Positions 45,200-55,194 of a stretch of 64,000 nucleotides of DNA are shown piece after piece (within the stretch, counting starts at the first letter, position 1; the number at the start of each line of letters is the position of its first letter). This DNA is from CAZWEJ01 sp964632435. GTDB lineage: Bacteria; Patescibacteriota; Saccharimonadia; UBA4664; SCTI01. Below the pieces are notes generated by a model. The model searched no databases. It saw only the letters and a program-made list of their open reading frames with translations, and was not told where the DNA came from. A program made the translations under genes and the position numbers. The stretch lies in contig CAZWEJ010000002.1 of the NCBI GenBank assembly GCA_964632435.1, positions 1 to 64,000 of the forward strand, read 5' to 3'.

Positions 45200-47068
45200 T
45201 TACGCTCCGGCAGGACCTACCTGACCCTGCGCTTCCTGTTGATACTCTGTTGCCGCCTGCTGCTGGGCTATCTGCTGAGGACTAGTGCTAATAAGTTGAT
45301 GCTCAGTTTGAGAAGCTATTATTCGCATTACAACATGGTTGAGTCCTGCAAAAAATAGACCCTCTCCTACTGGAAATGTAGAAAGTCTCGCCTTTTCTTC
45401 GCTAGTTAATTTGAACGTCTCACCAACAATATCCACTGAGCTCGGCGCCTGCTTCAATAACAGCTGCAATGATGAGTTGGACACTACTGCCCGCCCCATT
45501 CTTGAACTCAAGAAGTCATCCACATCTTGAGAGATAGTGGTCAGCCCCAGAAGATACTTTCTCGCCCTCTTCGCAATACTGAACATAAAGTTGGCTGAGT
45601 CTTCGTATTTCATTAGCTGCCAGGCTTCGTCCACAACCAATATACGGCGCCTTTTGTCGGCCTTAACCTTGTTCCATATGTAATTAAGGATGATGTACAT
45701 TCCAACAGGTCTTAGTTCTTCTTCAAGATCGCGGATATTAAAGACAACGAATTTGTTATAGAGATCGACATTCGACTGCTCGCTAAAGATTCCTGCGAAA
45801 GTTCCACTGGTGTACTTACGCAGTCTTTGCGCCAAAGCTGGTCCATTACCACTCATCTCGGCAAGGGTTTTATATAGGTCGTTCATGGTAGGCGGAGTCG
45901 CGTTATGTGTTAAAGGATCATTCGTTATGCCCGCCTTGGCATACGTGTTGATTATAGCTACATCCAAGTCTGCATCTTCTGCAGGGGTAAGTGGCGCGGA
46001 TGTTGACCCCATCATTAATCGTAGAAGCCCATGCAAGGTAATTATGTTAGCCCTTAAGGCATTATCCGCATCCTCGCTGTCTAGAACGTGCGGTAGATCG
46101 AATGGGTTAAGTCGATTCTGAGACGCCAGACTAAGTCGTAAGTAGCTGCCTCCAACTGCATCTGCAAGTCCTCTATATTCATCCTCTGGGTCGATACAAA
46201 TAACTTCGGTACCAAGCATCAAGCTACGAAGAGCCTCAAGCTTAACCGCGAAACTTTTACCAGCACCAGACTTTGCGAATACAACCATGTTGGCGTTTTC
46301 AAGACTGAAGCGGTCGAACAAAACCAGTCCATTATTATGGCGGTTGATTCCATATAGAACTCCCTCATTTCGACTAAGCTCAGCAGATGTGAATGGAAAG
46401 CTGGTTGAAAGAGCGCCCGTGTTCATGTTCCTCGCGACACCAAGTTGATCAGCTGCCAAAGGCAGTGTTGAATTGAATGCCGGCTCCATCTGCATGGTAG
46501 CGGGCTTAGTATAGACCAGCGACTGACCCATGATGCCTTCAACTTTTCGTTGGATGTCCTTGAGATCATCTAAGCTGTCACCGTAAAGGGTTACATATAG
46601 ACCAAACCGGAAAAATCTCTCTTCTCCTACTTGTAGCTTATCCCTAAGTTCCTCTGCGTCAGAGATTGCTGCTTCTAGTCCCGGATCACGCACCCTGCCC
46701 TTCTCTTGGTTGATAGCGTAACTAGCTTCAAGCTGACCTACTTTTCTACGTAGATTATTAAGTACGACTTGACTTTCAACCGGATATATAAAGAGGCTCA
46801 TATCTATTACCTCATCAAGATTGATGATCGGGCTAAGCCAACCGGTGAAAATTTGGCGAGGATAACCGTAAACGTAGAGCGTACGAGCGAATCGAGTTCC
46901 AATCCTGATGTGGTCTCCCGCGATTTCAATTGAAGGTGGCGCAATTAGGTCCCGAAGACTTACAATTCCCTGTCGGTAGATCGCTTCGGCTTCCATCTGC
47001 TCACGCATACGCTGTTGCTGGGCAAGAGTAATGGGGTCGTTGGCCGCCTGTTTTTTACCTCCGAACAT
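45200..47068 (-). CDS. virB4: VirB4-family type IV secretion ATPase
   Basis: A 622-residue ATPase that powers assembly of a type IV secretion machine. Walker A is in VVFAKSGAGKSFA (about residue 270), Walker B in RRILVVDEAWQLM (about 480), with RKYLLGLTTISQDVDDF close behind, as in VirB4/TraC proteins. The N-terminal 200 residues include the YGYPRQIF and DMSLFIYP blocks of the family. The C-terminal tail is Gln-rich. The start is the ATG at 47068; an upstream GTG overlaps the preceding stop. Confidence 0.93.
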   Translation of the reverse strand: MFGGKKQAANDPITLAQQQRMREQMEAEAIYRQGIVSLRDLIAPPSIEIAGDHIRIGTRFARTLYVYGYPRQIFTGWLSPIINLDEVIDMSLFIYPVESQVVLNNLRRKVGQLEASYAINQEKGRVRDPGLEAAISDAEELRDKLQVGEERFFRFGLYVTLYGDSLDDLKDIQRKVEGIMGQSLVYTKPATMQMEPAFNSTLPLAADQLGVARNMNTGALSTSFPFTSAELSRNEGVLYGINRHNNGLVLFDRFSLENANMVVFAKSGAGKSFAVKLEALRSLMLGTEVICIDPEDEYRGLADAVGGSYLRLSLASQNRLNPFDLPHVLDSEDADNALRANIITLHGLLRLMMGSTSAPLTPAEDADLDVAIINTYAKAGITNDPLTHNATPPTMNDLYKTLAEMSGNGPALAQRLRKYTSGTFAGIFSEQSNVDLYNKFVVFNIRDLEEELRPVGMYIILNYIWNKVKADKRRRILVVDEAWQLMKYEDSANFMFSIAKRARKYLLGLTTISQDVDDFLSSRMGRAVVSNSSLQLLLKQAPSSVDIVGETFKLTSEEKARLSTFPVGEGLFFAGLNHVVMRIIASQTEHQLISTSPQQIAQQQAATEYQQEAQGQVGPAGA

Positions 47069-47073
47069 AGCCA

Positions 47074-47820
47074 CTAGAACGGTCCTCCTTGTGCCAACTG
47101 GGTCGGAGTTTGACCCTCGCCTTTTGTGACGGCCGCTGTCTGAATTTGACCGGCATCAACTAGCTTCTGATTGGCTGCTACATCTGGGTTGTAAGAGTTG
47201 TAGTAAAGATCAATCAACTCCTGGGTGTTTAGCGGAATATTCCGAATTCCCATTTGACTTAGCCCAGAAGCAACCAACTGTACACGTTGTGCAAGTTCAT
47301 CTTTAAATGCTTTAAAGTCTGCTTCACTCAAAGTTGTTACTAACTGTTTTTTAAATACTCCTGCAAGCCCACTGGCAATGTTCTTTTTCTTTAAAGTCGC
47401 CATCGCAGGTGGAAAAAAAGGAACGACGACATAGAACTGCTTATCCATTATGTTAACTTCATTGACGAGTGCCTGAATATTGGCAATGTAATCGTCCATC
47501 AACATTCCGAGAAGCTCGTTATCTTGATTAGTGCGTAGGTTTTGAAGCTTGGCTATATATCCCTCGAGATCAATTTTTTGAGACCTTATCATTATCTGTA
47601 TTGGGAAATGGAGCGAGTTTAAGAAGCTTTGGTATGCGTACTCAACAGCATCCCTTTCACTTGGGCTCATTAGGTCGAAGTTAATAGCGCTACCCATTAT
47701 TACTGCTCGCAAACTACCGTCGCGCATAACAACAATCCCATCCCTTATCTCAGATATGAGCAGGGTGTCTTGTGTGCTTGGACGTGGTGTTTTTTGTTGT
47801 GGTTGATTTTGTGTTGCCAT
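47074..47820 (-). CDS. TraC/VirB4 N-terminal-domain-like protein
   Basis: A 248-residue protein. DGIVVMRDGSLRAVIMGSAI and ERDAVEYAYQSFLNSL resemble the N-terminal beta-alpha part of TraC/VirB4 ATPases, but no Walker motifs are present. Conserved-looking segments follow (YVVVPFFPP, RVQLVASGL, ELIDLYYNSYNPD). It is encoded directly between PrgI and VirB4, so it may be a split-off or duplicated VirB4 N-domain acting in the complex. The stop overlaps the region of the virB4 start. Confidence 0.75.
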   Translation of the reverse strand: MATQNQPQQKTPRPSTQDTLLISEIRDGIVVMRDGSLRAVIMGSAINFDLMSPSERDAVEYAYQSFLNSLHFPIQIMIRSQKIDLEGYIAKLQNLRTNQDNELLGMLMDDYIANIQALVNEVNIMDKQFYVVVPFFPPAMATLKKKNIASGLAGVFKKQLVTTLSEADFKAFKDELAQRVQLVASGLSQMGIRNIPLNTQELIDLYYNSYNPDVAANQKLVDAGQIQTAAVTKGEGQTPTQLAQGGPF

Positions 47821-48719
47821 TAACGAACCTGTACCGTTTGACCTTCCGACATTGTTTGCACACGCTGCGCTTGGGCAGCAATTTGTGCGACCGTTAAATC
47901 TCCGCCCTCATTAGCTAGCTTAAGTATATCACCAGATGTGGGGGCTGTCATTTCGCTTGTGTTTGAGGTGGCCGCAGTCTTTTTTGCTTTGCTCGATCTT
48001 ATAGTTGATCCCGGCGTCGGAGTTGGCGATGAAGGAACGCTTTTCATTTTCTCCATCGCTTCCTCTCGCACACTTTTTACAGTATTTTCTATCAATACGT
48101 TTAATTCTTGTGCAGACTGGGAGTTATTATTAAGAATATCGTCTTCATTTGTGACCGAAGGATAAATTTGTTGACTTTGGGGCTGAGGAGAAATTAGCTC
48201 AGCAGGAGTTACTGGTATCGGTGCCTGGCTCAATACTTCGGCGCCAATTCTTCCCTGCAGGTCTACAACCGGTACGACCTCAGGTTCTTGCACCTCTGGC
48301 TCTTTTGCTGACCAGCCTCGAGTATCAACAAGTTCAGCTAGCTGTTGCAGCTGGCTTCTGACTTCACCCGGGTCCCTTTGCATTATTTCTTGCTTTGGAG
48401 GCGGCGGTTCGACTCGAAATACTTCGGCAATCGGCTCCTTTTCCCAAAACCTAATTCGGGGTCGAGTAAAATACGACGCTACGGCAATTACGTATGTTTC
48501 TAGAGGTTGATCCTCTTTTTGATAAAGTCCAAGTGCCAGCAAGAAGAGGGCCGGTGGTATTCCTATGATCACCCATAGAAATATAACCTGTTGAAGGAGC
48601 GCAAAGGTAATAAAGCCATATCCAATCCCAATGAGAGCATATATGAACTGTTTGAGCGAAAGAGGTCCGAGGATTTTATCCTCTGACTCAACATTCTGTG
48701 GAACCTTATAGGTGCCCAT
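47820..48719 (-). CDS. PrgI family (VirB3-like) protein
   Basis: A 299-residue protein. The N-terminal about 95 residues are the PrgI/VirB3-like membrane unit: YKVPQNVESEDKILGPLSL and two adjacent spans (about 25-65), then TYVIAVASYFTRPRIRFWEK. The remaining 200 residues are a polar Pro/Gln/Ser-rich tail with no fold recognised, much longer than standalone PrgI. The start is the ATG at 48719, with AGGAGG just upstream. VirB3-type proteins dock VirB4 to the membrane, matching the gene order. Confidence 0.85.
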   Translation of the reverse strand: MGTYKVPQNVESEDKILGPLSLKQFIYALIGIGYGFITFALLQQVIFLWVIIGIPPALFLLALGLYQKEDQPLETYVIAVASYFTRPRIRFWEKEPIAEVFRVEPPPPKQEIMQRDPGEVRSQLQQLAELVDTRGWSAKEPEVQEPEVVPVVDLQGRIGAEVLSQAPIPVTPAELISPQPQSQQIYPSVTNEDDILNNNSQSAQELNVLIENTVKSVREEAMEKMKSVPSSPTPTPGSTIRSSKAKKTAATSNTSEMTAPTSGDILKLANEGGDLTVAQIAAQAQRVQTMSEGQTVQVR

Positions 48720-48775
48720 CACCCTCCTCAATTCTTATGCTTATTTTACAGTGATATCTTCCCAGATGCCACCAT

Positions 48776-50980
48776 CTAAAGGCCCAATCGATATTCAATG
48801 TCCGCCCAGTCATCCTCCTGCTCCAGTAGGTGAATCGCGTCTCTATGGGATGCAATATTTGCATTTACCATTGCCATAATCTCGTTGAACTTGCGCTGAC
48901 CCTCTGCTGTATCGGTAAACGATGCTTTATTACGCGCCATCGCTTTAAGAAGTGCCGCTCTTTTATCCGCCCCCATAAAGTTCCTTCTGTCGGCTGGGTC
49001 AAAGTTGTCTTCAATTGAGTGTGGAAGGTATTCGCCTAGAACTTGAGCCCACTGTGCCGAAACTCGCTTAGCGGTTGGCGAACTATTAGGAGTATTATCT
49101 GCAGCAATGTTAAAGTTATCGATTTTGAAATCGTCACCTGCAACCTTAAATGGTGTGAGCCCGGAAAGGAAGCTCTTTGCCATACCTGAATTTACATCTC
49201 CCATAATTGTTGGGTCTCCTGTTAAAGGATTTACCTTAGTCGGTATGTCGCTATCAAACCGAGCAAACTGTCCTGGAGATTTAGGAAGATTCTTGCCATT
49301 TTCTTTAAGGACCATCTTAAAGTCTTCGGGGTGGCCAAAACCTTGAACAGCGTTAGAAACCTCTGTGCCGAGCAAGTTATTTTCCGCCAATCTCCTTACC
49401 ATGGCCTGCCTTCCCTCAAATGTTCTCGTGTATCCAAGGAGTGATTCGCCGCCATTTGCCTTGAGTCCACTTAAGGCTTCCTTTTTCTGAGTCGAATCTC
49501 CGTAATAGCTCATAAGCGCACGGCGCTGATTCATCATGTCGGCTTCTTTCATATCGCCAAGTTCGTCGGAGTACTTTTTAACAAGCTTTGAAGCATCGCG
49601 TTGTCTTGCGAGGGAGCTACCACTATGGCCCGCAAGAAGTAACGTACCCGCGTGATACATGCCCTTTCCTGCAGTGCTCACTACCTTATTGTCGCTACCT
49701 GTCAAACTACTTAATTTATCTCCCACCTTGCCTACACGCTTGAGTTGTCGGCTCTTGGTTTTGTTTTTGGCATCCTCGTACATCTGGCTGTCTTTGATCT
49801 TTCCACGACCCTTCTTCCCAAGATCATCAATTGCGGAACCAGCTGCACTCATAAATCCACCGGCCCATCTGAAAGATTGAGTAACAGCGCCAAATGCTGC
49901 CACAAGTATCAATATTTTTATGAGAGATGTTGCAATATTCTGAGACACACTCCCCCCAGCTCCTCCAGATTCTGCTGTAAGTGGAATTAGCGAACCGACA
50001 TTAGCCGCTACCGCAAGCAACCCTATGATTATCGGGTACATTAAAGAAATCTTCACAAATGATTTTAGCCACTGATTAAAGTACTTTTCTGTATTTGGCA
50101 GTACCCATGCTGCAAAAGCTAAAGGCGAAACAACTATAAATAACCCGATCAAAAAGTAGCGCATCGCCAAAGTAAAGATGAAAGCTGCTACCGAAACAAC
50201 CACCATAAGCGCGATCGGAACAGCTAGAGGAGCTGCGAGTAATAGCAAAACAGACAATGTGACAATTCCGAATACAGTCGCAACATTTTCAATTATCATC
50301 CCCGAGTTAAAGGCATCGGGTGATGTGCCGCCTCCAACAACAGAATTTATTATTGCACCAACGCCCTGGCCAAGGATATTGCCTATATCAACAATGATTG
50401 CCGAGACTAAGTATGAGGCTTGAACAAATATTGCTGCAGCAACAAGCTTTGGCAGAATACTCTTAAAGTTGTATGAATCCAAGTTGCTCGGAATAATATA
50501 CGAAAAAATCATTACCATAAAAATAATCACAAATGAAATGTTTGCGAGAGTCCTCACAGCATTCCATGTTTCGTAAATTGGGCCCTCAAATTTTAACGGC
50601 TCAACTTCTAAGAATTGATGCATCATGTCCGTTACTGCATCAGACATAATGTTTGCAACGTTGTCTAGGATGGGACACATCATAAAAGCAAGTCGACCGT
50701 TTTGTTCACTACAGGTTTCGTAATTATCTTTTACCTGGTCTTTGAGGTCTTGTTTGTTTTGAGGCTTATTGCTCCCCGGAGCCTCAACAAGTGGAGGTGC
50801 CTCGGTGTTTGGTATGGTTGTTTCTGGTGGGGTCTCTCCAAGTGGTGCTTGAGCAAAGGCATACCCACCGGTAAATACCGATGCCTCATGTGAAGCGGCA
50901 CTGTGGCTAAAAATATGGCCGATTGATGGTTGAATCAAGACCAAAAAAATAGCTAGCGCCCAGGTTTGAATCAGCCGCAT
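48776..50980 (-). CDS. VirB6/TrbL-like membrane protein
   Basis: A 734-residue protein with a signal-type N-terminus (about 5-22), a Pro-rich linker (about 48-80) and about six strong spans between 125 and 370. The loop WNAVRTLANISFVIIFMVMI is shared with the other large gene at 51050. After about 385 the protein is hydrophilic (about 350 residues, probably cytoplasmic, with Lys/Arg-rich helices). The topology fits VirB6/TrbL channel proteins. It and its relative next door probably arose by duplication, though the tails have diverged. Confidence 0.82.
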   Translation of the reverse strand: MRLIQTWALAIFLVLIQPSIGHIFSHSAASHEASVFTGGYAFAQAPLGETPPETTIPNTEAPPLVEAPGSNKPQNKQDLKDQVKDNYETCSEQNGRLAFMMCPILDNVANIMSDAVTDMMHQFLEVEPLKFEGPIYETWNAVRTLANISFVIIFMVMIFSYIIPSNLDSYNFKSILPKLVAAAIFVQASYLVSAIIVDIGNILGQGVGAIINSVVGGGTSPDAFNSGMIIENVATVFGIVTLSVLLLLAAPLAVPIALMVVVSVAAFIFTLAMRYFLIGLFIVVSPLAFAAWVLPNTEKYFNQWLKSFVKISLMYPIIIGLLAVAANVGSLIPLTAESGGAGGSVSQNIATSLIKILILVAAFGAVTQSFRWAGGFMSAAGSAIDDLGKKGRGKIKDSQMYEDAKNKTKSRQLKRVGKVGDKLSSLTGSDNKVVSTAGKGMYHAGTLLLAGHSGSSLARQRDASKLVKKYSDELGDMKEADMMNQRRALMSYYGDSTQKKEALSGLKANGGESLLGYTRTFEGRQAMVRRLAENNLLGTEVSNAVQGFGHPEDFKMVLKENGKNLPKSPGQFARFDSDIPTKVNPLTGDPTIMGDVNSGMAKSFLSGLTPFKVAGDDFKIDNFNIAADNTPNSSPTAKRVSAQWAQVLGEYLPHSIEDNFDPADRRNFMGADKRAALLKAMARNKASFTDTAEGQRKFNEIMAMVNANIASHRDAIHLLEQEDDWADIEYRLGL

Positions 50981-51049
50981 TAAGATGCTATTACCTCATT
51001 AAGACGAATAGATAATAGTACCTTATCTGTTGGACAGATTCAAGGAGAG

Positions 51050-53509
51050 CTACGAAGTGAAGGTTACTGTGCCGCCGCTGGTATTTGAGCCGGGTCTTGT
51101 TGGTCCTGATCCGGAACCAGGAGCGGTTGGGGCTCCGGTGATGTAGGCATCTGGTCGCTTATACTCTACCCCTGCTTGATCACGGCGAGTAGATGGATCC
51201 GCGTGTGCAGGCAATGCTGAGGACCCACTCACATATTGCATATGTCCTGCTATATGACTACTGTGTTGTCCTAGTTCACCCCTGTCCGCAAGCTCTTTTA
51301 ATGTTCCTAGTGCTCTACGATTGAAATTGCTTCTTAAGCCAGGGCTTGAAGAGATAGAATCGAATATTGCACCTATATTAGCGTGTCTTTGCTCAAGTGT
51401 TTCTCCGCTCCCCATATTATCCCCTCGAGCATATCTTTCTATAGTAGTAGGGTCTAGATCTCCAAAGTCACCTGGCTTTATAGAACTCAATGCTTCGAAT
51501 CCACCGCTGCCCCTTGTGATATCGGGAGCAGCGCTATCAATATCCCCATAGGCACTGTTGACTGCATCTCCGTACAACTGCTGCCCACCTGGTGCTGCAA
51601 GCATACTTCTTATGGTTTCATAGTCTCTGTATTGTGCTAATTTCTTAATTGCGAATTTTCTCGAAGCTGCATCTGCTCTGTAGCCCTTAGCTGTTCCACT
51701 TGCAATGGCAGTAAGGAGGCTCTTTTTCTGTGGAAAACTACTTCTTGCGGTGTCGTTTTCGAACTGCCTCTCAACGGCTTTCTGATCTTGATCAAATAGT
51801 TTGTTTTGAGCAGTCCCCACTCGGTTTCTGGCCTTAGCGGAATTCCATAAAAAGCCTCCTCCCGCAATTTTATTTTGCCATCTAGCTTTTGGACTGAAGC
51901 CAGTGATATTGGGATTGTAAGCTCTAAGAGCCCGATTTTTTCTGTCTTCGATTCGATCTTTATTCCAATCGCTTCCCTGGATACCTTTACTAGCTTTTGA
52001 ACCAGCTTTAGTGGTAACCTCCCCAATCTTTTTCATCATTCCTCCTGCCCATGAAAATGTGAATGGAACGGCAAGCAGCGGAAGTGCCAAACATAGCATT
52101 GCAACAATTGGACCTATAGACTGAACAACCACTGTCGAATTAACGCTTAATGCAGATATTGCTGCAATTCGGCCCGCTGCAAAAAGAAGAATAATTAGTG
52201 GATACATCAAGAGTAGCCTAATAAAGAGGTCCATCCATTTTCTAAACAAGTTTTCGGTATTTGGTAGTGCCATTGCTGCAATAGCTATAGGGGCGCTCAA
52301 AACCAGTAAAACTAAGAGTACCTGCCTTAAAACAAGTGTTAACATCACCGCCGCTATACCTATAACCATCGGCAGAGCCGCCGCAAAAACACCAACAGCG
52401 GCAATTTGTGCGGTAAGCGCAATAGTTATTAATGTTGCCGCACCGAACATTACAAAACCGCCGATAATCTTCGCTTCTCCAGCTGCCTCATATCTAATAT
52501 TGGGCATTATTTCGACCACGATATCACGCAAGCCCTTGCCCAGAATATTTGTGACATCAATTGCAGCTGCCATTAAGACATATGACATCTGAATCAATAT
52601 TGCCGCCACGATTAATTTCGGTAATATCTTCTTTGCGTTGTAGGCTTGTATGGAAAACAGGTTTCCAAAAATTACCACCATAAATACGATTACAAAGAAT
52701 ACGTTTGCTAGACTTCTCATCACATTCCAAGCTGCATATTGAGGGTTATCGCTAGAGCTTGTATTGAAGGAAAGCGGATCCACTTCAAACATAGGGGCAA
52801 TTAGTTTTGTCTCAACAAAGCCTACAAACTCTGAGAAAACCTTTATTAATCCACAGACGACCCAGCCGAATCCTCCTTCCGTTGTACAGGCATTTTGAGC
52901 TTCTTCCTCAGGGGATGCTCCGGAGTCATTTGAGTCATTAGAGTCATTACTGTTTCTTTGGCCTACCCTTGCTTTAAATCTATCTAGTACATCTCCCTTA
53001 GTAGCGTTTAATATTTGGATATTTTTTTCCCCGCCACGACCGCTAAGGCCATCAGGGGCACAATTTCGACCAATTGCAGTTAGCGTAGAAGCAACAATTT
53101 TTCCTGTAAATTTCTCCTTAGAATCAAAATTCTCACTTAGTTGGATGTCTACGTCGAACCAATGAGTCTCCATTATCTGATCCGACTCATCGCCTGAACC
53201 ATAACAATTTATTTCACCGCGATATTTAGCAATCTTGGTATTCTTGTTATAACCTTCAGAACCGTTTGCTAGTAAAAAGTCATATTTTTGACCCTGTTTT
53301 CCCCACCCGACGGCGTGGATTGTGGCGTTTCTTAATCCAGCTGGATTTCCAGATCTTATGGCCTCTTTAATTATTCCTGCTTGATCTTTGTCATAGGCAA
53401 AGATGTACATTTCCTCAGCTTGAGCCTGAGTTGCAAGCTGAGGGATAAGTAAGAATGCAATTGCACCAATGAGTGCAAAAACGGTTCTTTTTATAAGGCC
53501 CACCTTCAT
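51050..53509 (-). CDS. VirB6/TrbL-like membrane protein
   Basis: An 819-residue protein from the ATG at 53509 (MKVGLIKRTVFALIGAIAF), which gives a proper signal peptide ending ATQAQA; the frame stays open to 53566. An extracellular N-domain (about 32-200) precedes a Ser/Asn/Asp linker (NDSNDSNDSG). About seven spans follow from 250 to 490, including WNVMRSLANVFFVIVFMVVI, closely matching the paralogue at 48776. The last about 300 residues are polar with an Ala/Gly-rich tail (GSGSGPTRPGSN). It is first in the leftward secretion operon. Confidence 0.82.
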   Translation of the reverse strand: MKVGLIKRTVFALIGAIAFLLIPQLATQAQAEEMYIFAYDKDQAGIIKEAIRSGNPAGLRNATIHAVGWGKQGQKYDFLLANGSEGYNKNTKIAKYRGEINCYGSGDESDQIMETHWFDVDIQLSENFDSKEKFTGKIVASTLTAIGRNCAPDGLSGRGGEKNIQILNATKGDVLDRFKARVGQRNSNDSNDSNDSGASPEEEAQNACTTEGGFGWVVCGLIKVFSEFVGFVETKLIAPMFEVDPLSFNTSSSDNPQYAAWNVMRSLANVFFVIVFMVVIFGNLFSIQAYNAKKILPKLIVAAILIQMSYVLMAAAIDVTNILGKGLRDIVVEIMPNIRYEAAGEAKIIGGFVMFGAATLITIALTAQIAAVGVFAAALPMVIGIAAVMLTLVLRQVLLVLLVLSAPIAIAAMALPNTENLFRKWMDLFIRLLLMYPLIILLFAAGRIAAISALSVNSTVVVQSIGPIVAMLCLALPLLAVPFTFSWAGGMMKKIGEVTTKAGSKASKGIQGSDWNKDRIEDRKNRALRAYNPNITGFSPKARWQNKIAGGGFLWNSAKARNRVGTAQNKLFDQDQKAVERQFENDTARSSFPQKKSLLTAIASGTAKGYRADAASRKFAIKKLAQYRDYETIRSMLAAPGGQQLYGDAVNSAYGDIDSAAPDITRGSGGFEALSSIKPGDFGDLDPTTIERYARGDNMGSGETLEQRHANIGAIFDSISSSPGLRSNFNRRALGTLKELADRGELGQHSSHIAGHMQYVSGSSALPAHADPSTRRDQAGVEYKRPDAYITGAPTAPGSGSGPTRPGSNTSGGTVTFTS

Positions 53510-53587
53510 AAGCATAAGTGTAATAGATTTTTTGATGGAATGCATCTGGTGTGTAAAAAAGGTCAAATCTGTAATAGAATAAGCGCA

Positions 53588-54034
53588 ATGAAAAAAATAA
53601 TACTTTTTGCAATAGTAGTGCTCTTTACAGCACTAAATACTGCGCCAGTTAAAGCCTTTTCTTATGGTGTGCAATCCGAAAACGGATTTAAGCTATCCGC
53701 ACTTACTGCTAAGCAGTGTAGAGAAAAAGGTGGTGTGCCAGTCAGTGGAGTGTTTGGTCCAGATACAAACTGTATTGGTAGCGGAAGCCAGAATCCTATT
53801 TTTGCTATGATCTCAATTTTTCTGCAATTCGCAATTGCTATGTTCGCCCTGAGTTTAGTTGCAATACTTGTTTTCGCGGGCATTAGATATATTGCGTCCG
53901 GAGGGAACCCCGATGATGTAAAGGAAGCAAAAAATCTAATCAAGGCAGTTCTTACCGCCTTAGTTCTATTTGCTATCATGTTTGCAGTTCTTAGGTTGAT
54001 AATACCCGAAGGCGTTGGAGTATTTCGTACATGA
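53588..54034 (+). CDS. VirB2-like pilin candidate 1
   Basis: A 148-residue protein. It has a signal peptide (MKKIILFAIVVLFTALN..APVKA) and an extracellular part of about 55 residues with two cysteines. Two membrane helices flank the linker AGIRYIASGGNPDDVKEAKN, the loop signature of this array. The start is the ATG at 53588; the open frame upstream lies in the divergent promoter gap. The last four bases overlap the next start. It is the first of eight related genes. Confidence 0.8.
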   Translation: MKKIILFAIVVLFTALNTAPVKAFSYGVQSENGFKLSALTAKQCREKGGVPVSGVFGPDTNCIGSGSQNPIFAMISIFLQFAIAMFALSLVAILVFAGIRYIASGGNPDDVKEAKNLIKAVLTALVLFAIMFAVLRLIIPEGVGVFRT

Positions 54035-54321
54035 AGTTAGCACAGGTGGTACCAAGTTTATATCGGGGTGTAGACAAATTCGATAGCATTAATGACTTCC
54101 TAATAATTCTTGCCAACCTTATTCAAATAGGCCTCTTCTTATCAGGAGTTCTTGCTGTGATATTTATTTCATGGTCAGGAATACAGTACATTACGTCTCA
54201 GGGTGATCCAGGAAGAGTTCAATCTGCAAAAAGTGGTATGCGTAATGCCGTCGTTGGCCTTGTGCTCGCGGCCGGGTCCTACCTATTAGTAAATTTCTTT
54301 GCAAGGCAGCTTTTAGGATGA
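54031..54321 (+). CDS. VirB2-like pilin candidate 2
   Basis: A 96-residue, shortest member. It lacks a clear cleavable signal peptide (MKLAQVVPSLYRG) but has the two helices separated by SGIQYITSQGDPGRVQSAKS. It overlaps both neighbours (ATGA-type), implying tight co-translation. Because it lacks a signal it may be an inner-membrane variant instead of an assembled pilin. Confidence 0.75.
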   Translation: MKLAQVVPSLYRGVDKFDSINDFLIILANLIQIGLFLSGVLAVIFISWSGIQYITSQGDPGRVQSAKSGMRNAVVGLVLAAGSYLLVNFFARQLLG

Positions 54322-54695
54322 AAAAGATATCACTAGGCTTTATGGGGCTTGCATACTTTATTTTTGTGCCTGCAGCAAGAGCGGCTGACAAGTGCTATGA
54401 CTCGAGCGGTAAATTACAGGACTACTGTAAGCTAGACAAGGCGGAAACACTTGGGTTTGTGGACCAATCATTTACCACTGTTGCCACAAATATAGTTAAT
54501 ATACTAGGGATCATAGCTGGTGTACTCTCAGTGCTTTTCTTGATCATTGGCGGAATCAGCTACATTACTTCCGAGGGAGATCCGGCAAAGCTTAAGGGGG
54601 CAAAAAGTACCGTGCTTTATGCCGTGATTGGTTTGGCGGTTTCAATTTTAGCCCCGCTTATAGTAGGTTATGTGTTAGAATTCAGTCCCAAGTAG
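54318..54695 (+). CDS. VirB2-like pilin candidate 3
   Basis: A 125-residue protein with a signal peptide ending ARAAD, two cysteines in the short mature N-domain (DKCYDS and DYCKLD), and two helices with GGISYITSEGDPAKLKGAKS between them. The start overlaps the preceding stop. Confidence 0.78.
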   Translation: MKKISLGFMGLAYFIFVPAARAADKCYDSSGKLQDYCKLDKAETLGFVDQSFTTVATNIVNILGIIAGVLSVLFLIIGGISYITSEGDPAKLKGAKSTVLYAVIGLAVSILAPLIVGYVLEFSPK

Positions 54696-54732
54696 CTTTA
54701 CACCACAGATTGCAACAGATACAATTTTGGTA

Positions 54733-55194
54733 ATGGTTAACTTTTTTAAAAGATATATATTTATATCAATATTTGCTTTAGGGTGTATTTCGTTAATTCC
54801 GGCAGTTGCCTCTGCCGAGAACGCCATCAATACAAGCATTTGTAAAAGCTTTTATGATGCTCAAAAGAATCTGGATCCAGGCGAAAAGAAAGCCAATCCG
54901 CCAGCTGGTTGTGAAGGTCAGAATCCGGGTGGGCAGCTTCTTGATAAAGTTCAAGGGGATCCAAGTGGAGCCGGGTATATAAAAACTCTATTAAATGGGT
55001 TTATTTACGCCGCCGGAATCGTTTGTCTTATTTTCCTTCTCCTTGGCAGCATTCGGTACCTCACATCAAGCGGCAACTCTGCTCGAATTCAACAGGCAAA
55101 AGATACCGTGTTATACTCAATTATCGGATTAGTAATTGTTGCGTTAGCAATCCCAATATCCGATTATGTAATAGGTATATTTCGGCAACCATGA
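54733..55194 (+). CDS. VirB2-like pilin candidate 4
   Basis: A 153-residue protein, start at the ATG at 54733 (a TTG lies two codons upstream). The signal peptide ends VASAEN, the mature N-domain is about 65 residues with two cysteines (SICKSF and AGCEGQ), and the two helices flank GSIRYLTSSGNSARIQQAKD. A 37-base gap precedes it, the only gap inside the first seven genes. Confidence 0.78.
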   Translation: MVNFFKRYIFISIFALGCISLIPAVASAENAINTSICKSFYDAQKNLDPGEKKANPPAGCEGQNPGGQLLDKVQGDPSGAGYIKTLLNGFIYAAGIVCLIFLLLGSIRYLTSSGNSARIQQAKDTVLYSIIGLVIVALAIPISDYVIGIFRQP

